From Akkermansiaceae bacterium UBA5689 (lineage in GTDB: Bacteria; Verrucomicrobiota; Verrucomicrobiia; Verrucomicrobiales; Akkermansiaceae), in assembly GCA_002420305.1 (NCBI GenBank), contig DIHT01000165.1, positions 4,498 through 68,497 of the forward strand: a DNA stretch of 64,000 nucleotides, written 5' to 3'. This document shows, piece by piece, positions 42,230 to 51,271 of the stretch (positions within the stretch are counted from its first letter, which is position 1; each line of letters opens with the position of its first letter). The notes below the pieces were generated by a model. The model saw nothing but the letters and a program-made list of their open reading frames with translations. It made no database searches and was not told the DNA's origin. The position numbers and the translations under genes were made by a program.

Positions 42230-44479
42230 TCATTTGAGCATAGAGATCAGTTGGTCCTCGGAGAGGATATCGACCCCGAGCTTGTCTGCCTTGTCTCGTT
42301 TTGACCCTCCTCCTTCACCTGCGAGTAGGTAGCTGGTGTTGCCAGAGACAGATCCGCTCACCTTTCCTCCACCTTGCTCTATCATCTCCTTGTAAATGGA
42401 ACGGGGCTGAGAAAGTGTTCCAGTTATGACAAAGGTTTTCCCCGCTAGAGGCATTTCAGTCGCTGCGGATGCCTCCGATGGCCGCGGAAGGAAGTTTGCC
42501 GACTCGGGGCAAAGTCCGAGTCTCTCGAATTGTTGCATGAATTCTTTCCCATGCTGGGAGCTGAAGAATGCTATCAGATTACGAGATGCGACTGCTCCGA
42601 TGTCCGAGGAGACCTCGTAGTCTGCGATTTCTTCCTCTGCCTTTTGCATTCTTTCCTTCAGCGCGTCATGGAGCTTCTTCCGGGCGCTCCTCTCTGCGTC
42701 ATCCAGGGGAGGCCTGTCCTTGTTCTGGGGGGAGACCTCTTTTCTTTCTTCTTCTAAATCTGCAAGAAGGCTAATGGTGCGGAGGATTTTGCTGGAGGAG
42801 ATGTCGGGTAAGGTTTTGTGCAGGCGGCTCAGCTCCCTTGAGGCTGACTCCCCAATTTGGGGAATACCCATAGCGAAAATCCACCTTGAAAGTGGCTGAT
42901 CTGCCTTTGAGTCATTTATGGAGTCGATCAGAAGCTGAGCCTTCTTTTCTCCAAAACGTCGAGGTTTGGAGCTCTCCCCGGTCTGGAGACGTGCCGGGTC
43001 AAGTAGTAGATCCGACAGTTCTTGGATTCGAAGAGAGAAGAGGTCTAGGGGCGACTTTACCATGCCGGACTCAACCAGCTTGATGGCGACTGATTCGCCG
43101 AGGCCATCGAGATCGAGTGCCTTGCGCTGAGCAAAGTGGGTGAGGGCTGCGACTGCCTTGTTGGGGCACAGAGGGTTCTCGCACCACCATGTGACAACGG
43201 GGCGTCCCTTGCTCTCAGAGTTTGCCCGCCGGGCGATAGGGGAATTACAGGCCGGACAGGTTCCTTGGAGATGCTCCTCCATCGAGAACGGCTTCGTGCC
43301 AGGCGGGCGGTCTTCGGTAATGACTTTCAGAACCTCGGGGATGATTTCTCCAGATTTATGAGCAAGGACAGTGTCTCCGATGCGGATATCTCGGTCGTGA
43401 ATAAAGGATTCATTGTGCAGGGTCGCTCGGGATACGGTAGTAGCTGAGAGAGACACGGGTTCCAGTTCAGCCACAGGTGTCAGAATTCCACTCCGTCCGA
43501 CTTGTATTGTAATATCAAGTAAGCGTGTGGGCTTTTGCTCCGGGGGATATTTGAAGGCTACTGCCCACCGGGGAGCGCGGGAAGTTGCTCCAAGTGCAGC
43601 TCGGTCCGAAAGGGATGCGATCTTGATCACTGCGCCGTCGGTAGCATAAGGGAGTTCAAGTCGCCGTTGTCCAAGTTCACGTATCGCTGAGAGGACGCCA
43701 TTTGAGGTATCAGTGGTCCATACCGGCTCGTTGCATGGGATAGAGCAGGAATTCAGGAGTGAGCGGAAGTCCCCCTCGCTCAAGAGATCAAGGCCCTCCA
43801 TCGCGCCAAGTCCGTGCGCGATAAAGGAAAGGGGCCGCTTAGCCACTGACCGAGAATCGAGCTGTTTCAGAGTTCCTGCGGTTGCGTTCCTTGGGTTCGC
43901 GAATGTTTGCAGGCCGGCTTCTTCCCGTTCTTCGTTAAGACGAGCAAATGCCTTGTTAGGCATGAAGACCTCTCCGCGAATTTCCAGCATCGCAGGGAAG
44001 GGAGTCTTCAGAGTAAGCGGCAGGCTGGGAATAGTTCGGAGATTTGCAGTGATCTCGTCTCCGGTCAGGCCATCTCCACGGGTAGCGCCGTAAGCAAGAG
44101 AGCCATCCCTGTAAACCAGAGAAGTAGCAACCCCGTCGATTTTTGGCTCGATGCTTACGGTGATGCTTTTTCTGCCAAGATTCTTCTGCAGCCTCTGGTA
44201 AAAATCCAGAACCTCTTCTTCGGTAAATACGTCGTCGATGGAGAGCATAGGAACTGGATGGTTCACCTGCTTGAACCCCTCGAGCGGGGCTCCGCCTACC
44301 CGTCGCGTAGGGGAGTTAGGGTCATCTAGTTCGGGGTGTTGGTGCTCCAGTGTTTCCAGCTCCCGAAATAGGCGGTCATACTCGGCATCAGCTATTTCTG
44401 GTCTGGCCTCCACATAATAGAGCCGGTTGTGTCTCTCAAGGAGGGAACGAAGTTCATTGATCTTCTTGGACGGAGACAT
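42230..44479 (-). CDS. ligA: NAD-dependent DNA ligase LigA
   Basis: This 749-residue ligase seals nicks during replication and repair using NAD. Domain order is normal: domain Ia (YYVEARPEIADAEYDRLFREL), the adenylation domain with catalytic Lys113 in EPKIDG, an OB fold, a zinc finger with CPAC and WWCENPLC, helix-hairpin-helix repeats (LDGLGE ... GIPQIGESASREL), and a C-terminal BRCT domain (LAGKTFVITGTLSQPRSIYKEMIEQGGGKVSGSVS in part: GKTFVITGTLSQPR). It is longer than the usual about 670 because of a charged helical insert between the HhH and BRCT domains (about 560-640: EEERKEVSPQNKDRPPLDDAERSARKKLHD, in part). Confidence 0.96.
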   Translation of the reverse strand: MSPSKKINELRSLLERHNRLYYVEARPEIADAEYDRLFRELETLEHQHPELDDPNSPTRRVGGAPLEGFKQVNHPVPMLSIDDVFTEEEVLDFYQRLQKNLGRKSITVSIEPKIDGVATSLVYRDGSLAYGATRGDGLTGDEITANLRTIPSLPLTLKTPFPAMLEIRGEVFMPNKAFARLNEEREEAGLQTFANPRNATAGTLKQLDSRSVAKRPLSFIAHGLGAMEGLDLLSEGDFRSLLNSCSIPCNEPVWTTDTSNGVLSAIRELGQRRLELPYATDGAVIKIASLSDRAALGATSRAPRWAVAFKYPPEQKPTRLLDITIQVGRSGILTPVAELEPVSLSATTVSRATLHNESFIHDRDIRIGDTVLAHKSGEIIPEVLKVITEDRPPGTKPFSMEEHLQGTCPACNSPIARRANSESKGRPVVTWWCENPLCPNKAVAALTHFAQRKALDLDGLGESVAIKLVESGMVKSPLDLFSLRIQELSDLLLDPARLQTGESSKPRRFGEKKAQLLIDSINDSKADQPLSRWIFAMGIPQIGESASRELSRLHKTLPDISSSKILRTISLLADLEEERKEVSPQNKDRPPLDDAERSARKKLHDALKERMQKAEEEIADYEVSSDIGAVASRNLIAFFSSQHGKEFMQQFERLGLCPESANFLPRPSEASAATEMPLAGKTFVITGTLSQPRSIYKEMIEQGGGKVSGSVSGNTSYLLAGEGGGSKRDKADKLGVDILSEDQLISMLK

Positions 44480-44564
44480 AGCGCTGGGAGGAAAGGTAGA
44501 TGATTCTCATCAGGTGGGGAAACCCCAATCACAAGACGGAGGGATCTCCTGAGATGGCCGATAG

Positions 44565-44972
44565 CTAATGCGCTGGTTTCCGCAGGGTATCGAGAGGTTT
44601 GCAGATCAGGGCCCCAGCAAAACACCCGAGGAGGTCTGCAACCCAGTCACCAAGGTCATTGCCTGAACGGCCAGGGATCCAGGATTGATGCCATTCGTCG
44701 ATGGCCCCGATCATAGCAAGGGCAATGACGACAACGACGAGGTTGTGGCGCCACGAGCAGGATCCACGAAGATGCAGTGCGATTGACAGGAGGACGGCTC
44801 CGATCAGGAAATACACAAAGTGAAGAATCTTATCAAATCCTGGCAGATCAAGGATGCTGACTTCCGGAGGCGGTCTGCCTGAGAGGATCCACAGGATAAG
44901 AGCCCACAAAGCGAACGCTAAGAGCCATAGGCGGCTCTTCCGCAAAAGAGAGGGGAACCCGGCGGCAGGCAT
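44565..44972 (-). CDS. VanZ-like small membrane protein
   Basis: This 135-residue protein has about four hydrophobic helices and the VanZ-like signature: a DKILHFVYFLIGAVLL helix and the IDEWHQSWIPGRSGNDLGDWVADLLGC block (key residues Asp-Glu-His, Gly-Arg, Asp-Asp). VanZ-like proteins are membrane proteins of mostly unknown function; the name comes from a teicoplanin-resistance accessory protein, which does not imply resistance here. Its ATG shares one base with the stop of the upstream CopG-type antitoxin gene (TGATG), so the two are probably co-translated. Confidence 0.82.
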   Translation of the reverse strand: MPAAGFPSLLRKSRLWLLAFALWALILWILSGRPPPEVSILDLPGFDKILHFVYFLIGAVLLSIALHLRGSCSWRHNLVVVVIALAMIGAIDEWHQSWIPGRSGNDLGDWVADLLGCFAGALICKPLDTLRKPAH

Positions 44973-45250
44973 CAGCGGTCGTCACCGCGTTGTTCAACCT
45001 CCAGTCGTTCCGCGAGCCACTGCTTCATCATGGACTGATAATTGAGGAACCGCTCTCTCGCAATACGCTTGATTCGGGAGAGCATTCTGGGATCGAACCG
45101 TAGAGTGATAGTCGTTGATTCGCGGCCGTCAGGAACGTGCTCGGACGCTTTCATCAGCTGGGGCATCAGTTCGTGGCCTTTCCAGAACTCGGCTTCCTCG
45201 GCCTCACTCGAAAAGTCAGGGATTTCACCCCATGTAGAAATGGATTTCAT
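44972..45250 (-). CDS. brnA: BrnA/CopG-family antitoxin
   Basis: This 92-residue antitoxin has the CopG_antitoxin pattern: an N-terminal IPDFSSEAEEAEFWKGHEL segment, and a ribbon-helix-helix DNA-binding half (STTITLRFDPRMLSRIKRIARERFLNYQSMMKQWLAERL, in part TITLRFDPRMLSRIKRIA). It should neutralise the BrnT toxin encoded just upstream and repress their shared promoter as a complex. It begins 3 nt after the toxin stop. The order toxin then antitoxin matches brnTA modules. Confidence 0.85.
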   Translation of the reverse strand: MKSISTWGEIPDFSSEAEEAEFWKGHELMPQLMKASEHVPDGRESTTITLRFDPRMLSRIKRIARERFLNYQSMMKQWLAERLEVEQRGDDR

Positions 45251-45253
45251 GCT

Positions 45254-45532
45254 CTACTTGTATTCAGCATATTTACGATCGTAGTACCTCCGCTCGCCCT
45301 CAGTGAGATCCCTCACAGCTACAACGCGAACTTTTTTGCCGTCGGACCAGAAGCAGAGAAACAGGTAACGGTCTTCAACAGTGCGGCCGAGTGCATAATA
45401 GCGGGTTTCCCCATCACTGCGATCCCGATCAGGGAGGAACCTGACCGAAAAAGGGTCTTCGAGGGCCTCTTCGATCTCGCGGGGCTTTATGTCCTTTAGA
45501 TCGAAGTGAACATCCAACAGGTCGAGTTCCAT
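45254..45532 (-). CDS. brnT: BrnT-family ribonuclease toxin
   Basis: This 92-residue toxin has the BrnT family signature in its second half: DRDRSDGETRYYALGRTVEDRYLFL, followed by the strand VRVVAVRDLTEGERRYY with the conserved Arg/Tyr-containing tail. BrnT folds like RelE-type RNases and inhibits translation by RNA cleavage. The N-terminal part (MELDLLDVHFDLKDIKPREIEEAL) departs from the usual FEWDPxKxxxNxxKHG form. GAGG lies 5 nt before the ATG, a rare clear Shine-Dalgarno in this window and consistent with an accessory module. Confidence 0.8.
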   Translation of the reverse strand: MELDLLDVHFDLKDIKPREIEEALEDPFSVRFLPDRDRSDGETRYYALGRTVEDRYLFLCFWSDGKKVRVVAVRDLTEGERRYYDRKYAEYK

Positions 45533-45847
45533 CCAGGCCTCAAACCTAAGGTAAGGAGAGCCGTTTCCACAATGAAATAAGCGGGTTCTGAAGATGGATA
45601 AATAAAAGAGAGCGTATGATCGCCTTCTTTCTGAAGAAATGGGGCTAAAGAATCCACCGAGAGAGAGCAGAGGCTTGGGGCTATGCTGTCAGGGTCCTGC
45701 TTATCGAGGGCGAGAGCCTCCTCGCAAGGCATATGCTAAAGGATAGGGATGCCGGAACCGAATTGTGGCGATGCCAATCTTCCTCAGTTGCGCTAGATAA
45801 TGCGGTGTGAGCCTCTAGGCTCACAATTGAGGTGATAACTTTGTGGA
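45533..45847. other. 315-nt intergenic region upstream of brnT
   Basis: This should contain the brnTA promoter and the end of the DUF4340 transcript. Apart from the hairpin at 45806-45825 I see no RNA gene or repeat. A minus-strand frame at 45496-45732 (78 codons) overlaps brnT and shows no family-like sequence, so it is not called. Confidence 0.5.
45806..45825 (-). terminator. Perfect 8-bp hairpin after the DUF4340 gene
   Basis: TGTGAGCC and GGCTCACA flank a 4-nt loop (TCTA), 23 nt past the stop of the ABC operon's last gene. A stem of this strength at an operon end suggests transcription termination. No U-tract follows on the minus strand, so a factor-binding palindrome upstream of brnTA is an equal alternative. 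Confidence 0.45.
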
Positions 45848-47827
45848 TCAAGGCTCCGCGGTATCGAGTAGGGAGCTTTTCAAGCTGGAGTAGGCTTCGA
45901 AACCAATGACGAAGTAGTTGGGATTGCCTGTGACTTTGCCGTAGAATATTCTATTTCTGGGGGAAGAGCTGGCCGCAGCGAGTTCAAAAGAGGATTCACG
46001 GAATCCCTTCAGCTCACCCTCCTCATCAAGTTCTTGAAAGATTGCGGTCAGTCGAAAGCTTGGGGAGCGCAGGGCGCGGGCGGCAGCAGGGCTAGCCGGG
46101 TTCAGCCATTGCTCAACACGTAGTTCCTCCATGAACTTGAGGAATTGATTGGCCCGATGCTTGTTCAGCTCAGGAGTTACATCCTCTTCGTACTGGCGGG
46201 CGCTCCACTCCTCAGACAAGAATTTGTATTTTAGAGTCAGAGCAGGATCTCCGAGGGGAACAGAAATGGGGAAATGCTCTATCTTCATGGCGCTGAGATC
46301 AACAATTGAGAACGGCATGAGTAAAGAGTCCTGCCATTGGTAGACTTCGGCCGCTATGGAGGTATAGCTTGCCGGGCTGATCTCTGCGACCGTTGAGGTT
46401 CCCTGCCTCATGGCGAAGCACCGTCCTTCTGGTGAGCGGCCAAAGATGATGTCGACTGGTTCGCCTTTCTTCAGCTCAAGGAGGATTCTTTTTTTCGGGG
46501 GGGAAAGCCCGTAACGGGATAGGTTGGCAGCGGCATTCGAAGCAAAGCCGACAACTTCATCGCGTGTAAGAGATGCTAAAACCTTTGCAACGCGGGCTTC
46601 GTTAGCGGGCGATACCTGATTCTTCTCCTGAAGGGTCCATCGAGGGCGTCCGGTCCGGTCTTTTCCAAGGAACACATGAATCGTAGAAGACCGTGTGGAC
46701 TGATGGATGGTCAAGGATCTAAGAGCAGAGATTTCGAAGTCGGCGAGTGTTCTATCCCTGAGTTGATCAACCTTGAGGGGGAGCTGTGCAAGCGAGATTC
46801 CACCGGCTACGGGATTGCGAGGCAGCTCAAATACAAGTCCCGGCCGCTCTTCCGAGGTTGCAAGCACTGTGTCAGCCTCGGGAGGAGCAGGAGGCTCAAT
46901 TGTCACAATGGTCGAGGAAGATGATTGGCCGGTTCCGGCACCTTTCGAAGTGAGTTCAAGTTGGAGTAAAAATGCTCCAGGTGGACGCGGTGGAATGGTG
47001 ATTGATTTTCGTTCATGTATCCGAATTGCTCTCATCTGGGAGAGTCCAACGATAAGACCATTCACCATGGCGGGCTTGGTTCTCGTTTCGAGGGGTTTCA
47101 TCATGCGCCACACGGAGGATTGATCAGGACTTCTACTGAGCATGATTTCTCTTCCTTCTGATCGAATCCTGATACCCGAAATACTTTTCTGATCTATGAG
47201 AACAGGATGATGGTCGCGAAGCCGACTCAGGCCACGATCAAGAATACGACGAATATTGAATGGGATCTTTTTTGGGGTAGAACAGACATAAACATGATTA
47301 TCCAATGACTTCTCCCGGGGTTTCACGAAGAACGTCTCGTGGAGGTGGCCATCCTCCTCGTCCAGGCGGTGCCATGCCGATCGCCGGCCTACGGTAAAAT
47401 CCGCGAGAATCTGGCCGCCCCCCCCCTTGAGTGTTATCTGGTATGGGCCGGCGTTGGAAGCGGAGGCGCGTATCCCGCTCTCTTCCTCCGTTATCGCTCT
47501 GCTCTTGAAGCTATCTTCTATCCGGAGGTGGCGAGCAGCGTAAATGATGGTCTGAAGGATGGCGTAATCAGCGCGGTCTCGCACCGGTGTAATCATTTGC
47601 CAGACTCCTTGGCGCTTTACGAATCTGGTTCGATCGCTCTCTCCTTTTTGAATGATCAGCTCTTCAACATCGCTGAGGTCAAAATCGGAGTAAAGCAAGC
47701 CGCCTGCAGGTTCAGAAGTGGTTCCGAATATGATTCCGAGATCCTTGTTGCTAAGGTGTATGGCAGCCATGCTGCCTGCCATAATGGCAATGATCGCAAG
47801 AATCAGGGTGAACCTTCGGGAAAGCAT
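45848..47827 (-). CDS. DUF4340-domain protein, last gene of a Gld-type ABC operon
   Basis: This 659-residue protein has one N-terminal membrane helix (FTLILAIIAIMAGSMAAIHL) and a large exported region with repeated DUF4340-like modules: DLSDVEELIIQKG ... RTRFVKRQGVWQMITPVRDRADYAILQTII, followed by related copies (GREIMLSRS ... SVWRMMKPLETRTKPAMVNGLI and SLTIHQSTRSSTI ... RWTLQEK). DUF4340 proteins habitually accompany GldG-type ABC systems, but their role is unknown. The ATG at 47827 gives a good anchor. A TTG at 47890, directly after the gldG-like stop, would add 21 residues and is the alternative. Confidence 0.8.
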   Translation of the reverse strand: MLSRRFTLILAIIAIMAGSMAAIHLSNKDLGIIFGTTSEPAGGLLYSDFDLSDVEELIIQKGESDRTRFVKRQGVWQMITPVRDRADYAILQTIIYAARHLRIEDSFKSRAITEEESGIRASASNAGPYQITLKGGGGQILADFTVGRRSAWHRLDEEDGHLHETFFVKPREKSLDNHVYVCSTPKKIPFNIRRILDRGLSRLRDHHPVLIDQKSISGIRIRSEGREIMLSRSPDQSSVWRMMKPLETRTKPAMVNGLIVGLSQMRAIRIHERKSITIPPRPPGAFLLQLELTSKGAGTGQSSSSTIVTIEPPAPPEADTVLATSEERPGLVFELPRNPVAGGISLAQLPLKVDQLRDRTLADFEISALRSLTIHQSTRSSTIHVFLGKDRTGRPRWTLQEKNQVSPANEARVAKVLASLTRDEVVGFASNAAANLSRYGLSPPKKRILLELKKGEPVDIIFGRSPEGRCFAMRQGTSTVAEISPASYTSIAAEVYQWQDSLLMPFSIVDLSAMKIEHFPISVPLGDPALTLKYKFLSEEWSARQYEEDVTPELNKHRANQFLKFMEELRVEQWLNPASPAAARALRSPSFRLTAIFQELDEEGELKGFRESSFELAAASSSPRNRIFYGKVTGNPNYFVIGFEAYSSLKSSLLDTAEP

Positions 47828-47890
47828 GGTGCCGATAGATGAACTATAATAGCGAGCTTGAGGACGATCTGTTGATTCCTGAGTTCCCAA

Positions 47891-49435
47891 CTAGGAGCGT
47901 CGACTATTCCAGACAAAGAGTGAGATCAGGAGGAAGAGCCCCGGTATGAAGAACAGGTTGAGCTTGTTAACAAAGGATACTTTCTGGGAGGAGAGGAGAA
48001 GCTTGTAGTAGCGAATTGGTTTTGGGCCAATTCCGGAAAGCTCCTCTCGGCCGATGAGCCAGTTGCTAGTATTTCGCAGGAAGTCAATATGCTCCTTCTG
48101 CCTGCTTCGGGGCCGCAGGAAGTCCTTGTTGGCCACGATAATCATGCGAGACGTGCTGTCCGCGGTCCGCTCGTTGCGCTCATTACCGCGGGAAACTGAG
48201 GCTGCAAGATAGTGTGGGCCGGGTAGAGGGCTCGAGCCGTCAAGCGGTTGAGCGGTAACGCTCTCGTTCGCAGAGATTAGGGCAAGGGGAAGGATTTGTC
48301 TTAGTTCGAGATCTTCGGCGTTCTCCCTCAATTCCAGTGACGAGGTCGCCCCCTCGAACAGGGTAGAGGCATTGCCAAGATCTCCCACCGCTGCCGCGTT
48401 GGTGAAGGTGGAGGGAATATCGAAGGCTCTCTGGCTTCCTTTTGTCGTCGACAAACGCACCGCTCTCGGAGTCACCCCGTGCTCTCTCAGGAAGGCGCGA
48501 ATATTGGGAGGTTGTTCCTTAATGGTAGGATCCAAAACTACGAAGAGAGCTGCTTTTGGTCGTTTCCAATAGTTGCGGAGGGCATCCATCTCTTGCGTGT
48601 TAAGATCGAAGCGGGGGGCAACCAAGGCGACCCCGGCTGCATCATCGGGTATTTGATCGAGTCCTGAGATTTTGAATGGTGCTATCTCGATGTTCAGGCT
48701 GGCAAATGTTCGGCTCAGAAAAGCCCAGGGGGCATCTTCTTCAGATCCCCCAATCTGGCTTTTATCAGCTACAAAATACATGCGGCGGGGGTCGCCCTCG
48801 AGAGCACGGCGGAGGGAGGCTGTTATCTGGTCCTCGTCCCGGTAACCAATCAGTCGCCGCCCCCTTCGCTGGTCGTTGCTGAAAACCAGCATATCTTGAA
48901 CGGGGATAAACCGAATGTGAGCTTTCCGCATTTCTTCCTCGTTTCGTTCGGGGGTCTCGGATCTGCTGCTCGTAGCAAGAGAGGGTAGAGCGTTGATGAT
49001 GATGGTGTCTTCAACAAACGCGGTGTCGTATTTGTCTGCGATCGCGATCGCGGTATCGCTGTCGCGCACATAGTCTATCAACTGAACCTGGATTGCGCCC
49101 TTGCTGAGGCGTTCGTAGGCGTGGAGTAAAGAGGAGAGTCTCGGATAGTGAGCAGAATTTCTCCGGACTGCGGCGATAATCTCAACAGGGCTTTCCCGCG
49201 TGCTGAAAGACTTGGATTGCAACAGGCTACGAGTCTGATTGGAGAGGGAAAAGGTCTTGTCCTGACTGAGGTCCCAGACTGATGGATGAGTGCCCGCAAA
49301 GTAATTCAGGGAGAGTAGAATGATCAGGCTAAGGCAAAGTTGCAGCAACATCATGCCGCCCTCTGATCTTGGACGCTTCCGACCTTCTTCTGATGGTAGG
49401 GTCTGCTCCTCGATTTTGCCGGTTTTCTCAGTCAT
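47891..49435 (-). CDS. GldG-family ABC auxiliary protein
   Basis: This 514-residue protein has an N-terminal helix after a charged leader (MMLLQLCLSLIILLSLNYFAG), the hallmark opening DLSQDKTFSLSNQTRSLLQS, a large extracytoplasmic domain of the ABC_transp_aux type (about 85-470), and a C-terminal helix (LNLFFIPGLFLLISLFVW). In Bacteroidetes GldG works with GldA and GldF in gliding; in other bacteria the complex's cargo is unknown. It starts 15 nt after the permease gene and ends one base before the extended DUF4340 frame. Confidence 0.85.
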   Translation of the reverse strand: MTEKTGKIEEQTLPSEEGRKRPRSEGGMMLLQLCLSLIILLSLNYFAGTHPSVWDLSQDKTFSLSNQTRSLLQSKSFSTRESPVEIIAAVRRNSAHYPRLSSLLHAYERLSKGAIQVQLIDYVRDSDTAIAIADKYDTAFVEDTIIINALPSLATSSRSETPERNEEEMRKAHIRFIPVQDMLVFSNDQRRGRRLIGYRDEDQITASLRRALEGDPRRMYFVADKSQIGGSEEDAPWAFLSRTFASLNIEIAPFKISGLDQIPDDAAGVALVAPRFDLNTQEMDALRNYWKRPKAALFVVLDPTIKEQPPNIRAFLREHGVTPRAVRLSTTKGSQRAFDIPSTFTNAAAVGDLGNASTLFEGATSSLELRENAEDLELRQILPLALISANESVTAQPLDGSSPLPGPHYLAASVSRGNERNERTADSTSRMIIVANKDFLRPRSRQKEHIDFLRNTSNWLIGREELSGIGPKPIRYYKLLLSSQKVSFVNKLNLFFIPGLFLLISLFVWNSRRS

Positions 49436-49450
49436 GACAGATCGTTGAGG

Positions 49451-50203
49451 TTAGCTTTTCCAGCGCCGGTAGTTGAGGGCGTGATGAGTCATGAAAAGCA
49501 CGAAGGCGGCTGCGCTGAGGTAATAAATGATTGTGCTGCTGCTTATCAGTCCTCTTGAAAAGTCGCGGAGGTGTTCGCTGGCCGAGATGTGGTGAAACAG
49601 AGAGGCTGCGGGAAACTGATCCCCGTAGATTACAGTGATATATCCAAGAAAGTAATGGATAAAAAGTAGCCCCACCGTAATCACCCCAGCAATAATCTGG
49701 CTGGAAGTCAGTGATGAAGCAAAAGTGCCAATGGCAATAAAGAGGGAGCCCATGAGCACGATCAGAAGAAATACTCCTCCCAGAGAGCCGGTGCTGAAGG
49801 GAGGGTCGAGATCAGTTAGGAGGCCAAAGATTTGAAATTGAAGGAAACTTGGAATCCAAAGAACAAGGTAGAAGCACAGGGTGGCGAGGTATTTGCCCAG
49901 AACGAGCTGTGCAGTCTGCACGGGCGCGGTCAGGAGGGTTTCTAGGGTACCTGCCCTCTCCTCTTCGGCAAAGAGGCGCATTGTAATCAGCGGAAAAAGG
50001 GCGAGAAAGTAGAACCAGAACTGAGGCATGTGGAATACAATGTAAACCAAGCTCTCCGGGATTGGGGCGTCCTGAAGAGCCTTCATTGCGCTGGAGATCG
50101 ACCAGCCCTGCATAACCGTGACAAGAGAGAGAAGAATCCATCCAAATGGACTCTGGAAGAAGCCTCGGAATTCCTTGCGGAGAATAATCAAAACGGTGCC
50201 CAT
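49451..50203 (-). CDS. ABC-2 type permease (GldF-like)
   Basis: This 250-residue membrane subunit has six hydrophobic helices, opening with MGTVLIILRKEFRGFFQSPFGWILLSLV. Its first loop contains LFAEEERAGTLETLLTAPV, the signature of the GldF/NosY-like ABC-2 permease group. It pairs with the ATPase encoded directly upstream. The ATG at 50203 follows the ATPase stop by a single base. The longer frame to 50401 lies inside the ATPase gene and is rejected. Confidence 0.9.
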   Translation of the reverse strand: MGTVLIILRKEFRGFFQSPFGWILLSLVTVMQGWSISSAMKALQDAPIPESLVYIVFHMPQFWFYFLALFPLITMRLFAEEERAGTLETLLTAPVQTAQLVLGKYLATLCFYLVLWIPSFLQFQIFGLLTDLDPPFSTGSLGGVFLLIVLMGSLFIAIGTFASSLTSSQIIAGVITVGLLFIHYFLGYITVIYGDQFPAASLFHHISASEHLRDFSRGLISSSTIIYYLSAAAFVLFMTHHALNYRRWKS

Positions 50204-50204
50204 T

Positions 50205-51137
50205 TCAGTCCTTCCGCGTAAGTTCGACAAAAACATCCTCCAGCGTGGCCGCGTGACGATGCAGGCTGCGTAGAGGCCATCCTTCTTCCCGGGCAAGATT
50301 CGCAAGTCGCTCGCGGGTATCGGTTCCGGATTCAACAAGAATGGAGAATTCGCCCCAGTTTCCGCGATTCCTCTCGTGAATGACTTTCTTGACCTGGTCA
50401 AGGGCGCTCATTTTCTCCCGGGCTCTCTCGGGATCAGCCTTCACCTCTACGGAGATACGGCCAGCACTGCGCATCGTGGAAACGAGATTAGAGGGAGTAT
50501 CCGAGGCGAGGACGGTTCCTCCATCGATAATTACTATTTTGTCACAGATCATTTCCACCTCACTCAGAATATGGGTGGAAAGAAGGATCGTGTGGGACTC
50601 TCCAAGCTCCTTTATGAGGTTTCGAATCGATCGAATCTGGTTTGGGTCGAGCCCATTCGTCGGTTCGTCGAGGATGAGCAGGGGTGGATCGTGAATTAGG
50701 GCGTCGGCCAGTCCTACCCGCTGACGGAACCCCTTGGATAGCGTCTTGATCATCTTGCGGCGGACATCTCCCAAGCCGCACCGCTCAATGACCTCATCCA
50801 TACGGCGGCGAAGGGAATCTCCCCTTAGTCCCTTAATATGACCGCGAAACCGCAAATATTCACGTATTCGCATGTCTCGGTATAACGGGACCGATTCAGG
50901 AAGGTAGCCTATCCGGCGGCGGGTTTCCAGAGGATGTTCGCCTACGTCCAACCCATCAACGGTGGCGATCCCGCTGGTTGCGGGCAGAAACCCGGTCAGG
51001 ATACGGATTGTGGTGGTCTTCCCGGCGCCATTTGGGCCTAGGAAGCCGACCACTTCGCCGTCCGCGGCCTCGAATGAGGCGCCTGATACCGCGGAATGTC
51101 GGCCGAACCGTTTGGTGAGATTGTCAACCTTGATCAT
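50205..51137 (-). CDS. ABC transporter ATP-binding protein (GldA-like)
   Basis: This 310-residue ATPase is the first gene of the four-gene Gld-type operon. Walker A is GPNGAGKTT (34-42), the Q-loop region lies in RRIGYLPESVPLY, the signature is LSKGFRQRVGLADALI (about 130-145, LSxGxxQR), Walker B is LLILDEPTNGLDP, and the switch His is in LLSTHILSEVE. The C-terminal about 80 residues form the extra domain common in ABC-2 exporter ATPases. It powers export or remodelling through the GldF-like permease. Confidence 0.92.
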   Translation of the reverse strand: MIKVDNLTKRFGRHSAVSGASFEAADGEVVGFLGPNGAGKTTTIRILTGFLPATSGIATVDGLDVGEHPLETRRRIGYLPESVPLYRDMRIREYLRFRGHIKGLRGDSLRRRMDEVIERCGLGDVRRKMIKTLSKGFRQRVGLADALIHDPPLLILDEPTNGLDPNQIRSIRNLIKELGESHTILLSTHILSEVEMICDKIVIIDGGTVLASDTPSNLVSTMRSAGRISVEVKADPERAREKMSALDQVKKVIHERNRGNWGEFSILVESGTDTRERLANLAREEGWPLRSLHRHAATLEDVFVELTRKD

Positions 51138-51171
51138 CTTGGGTATGACGAGAACCGGTTTGCATGTGCGA

Positions 51172-51199
51172 TTGACTCTCCGAGTAAGACACCTTAACT
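51172..51199 (+). promoter_or_regulatory. Candidate sigma70-type promoter for sucAB
   Basis: TTGACT (51172-51177) is separated by 16 bp from TTAACT (51194-51199). It stands about 73 nt before the sucA ATG in the divergent gap with the ABC operon. The -35 hexamer fits the consensus well; the -10 is only fair. Confidence 0.35.
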
Positions 51200-51271
51200 A
51201 AAACGAAACGTGGCCGGCACCAAGGAAGAAAACCCCAAGAGCCGTCTGCGAACCCCTTCTGGTCACGCTCG

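Noticed and set aside
45496..45732. 78-codon minus-strand frame overlapping brnT
   Set aside because: Overlaps the brnT start, no recognisable sequence; brnT has a good ribosome-binding site in the other frame.
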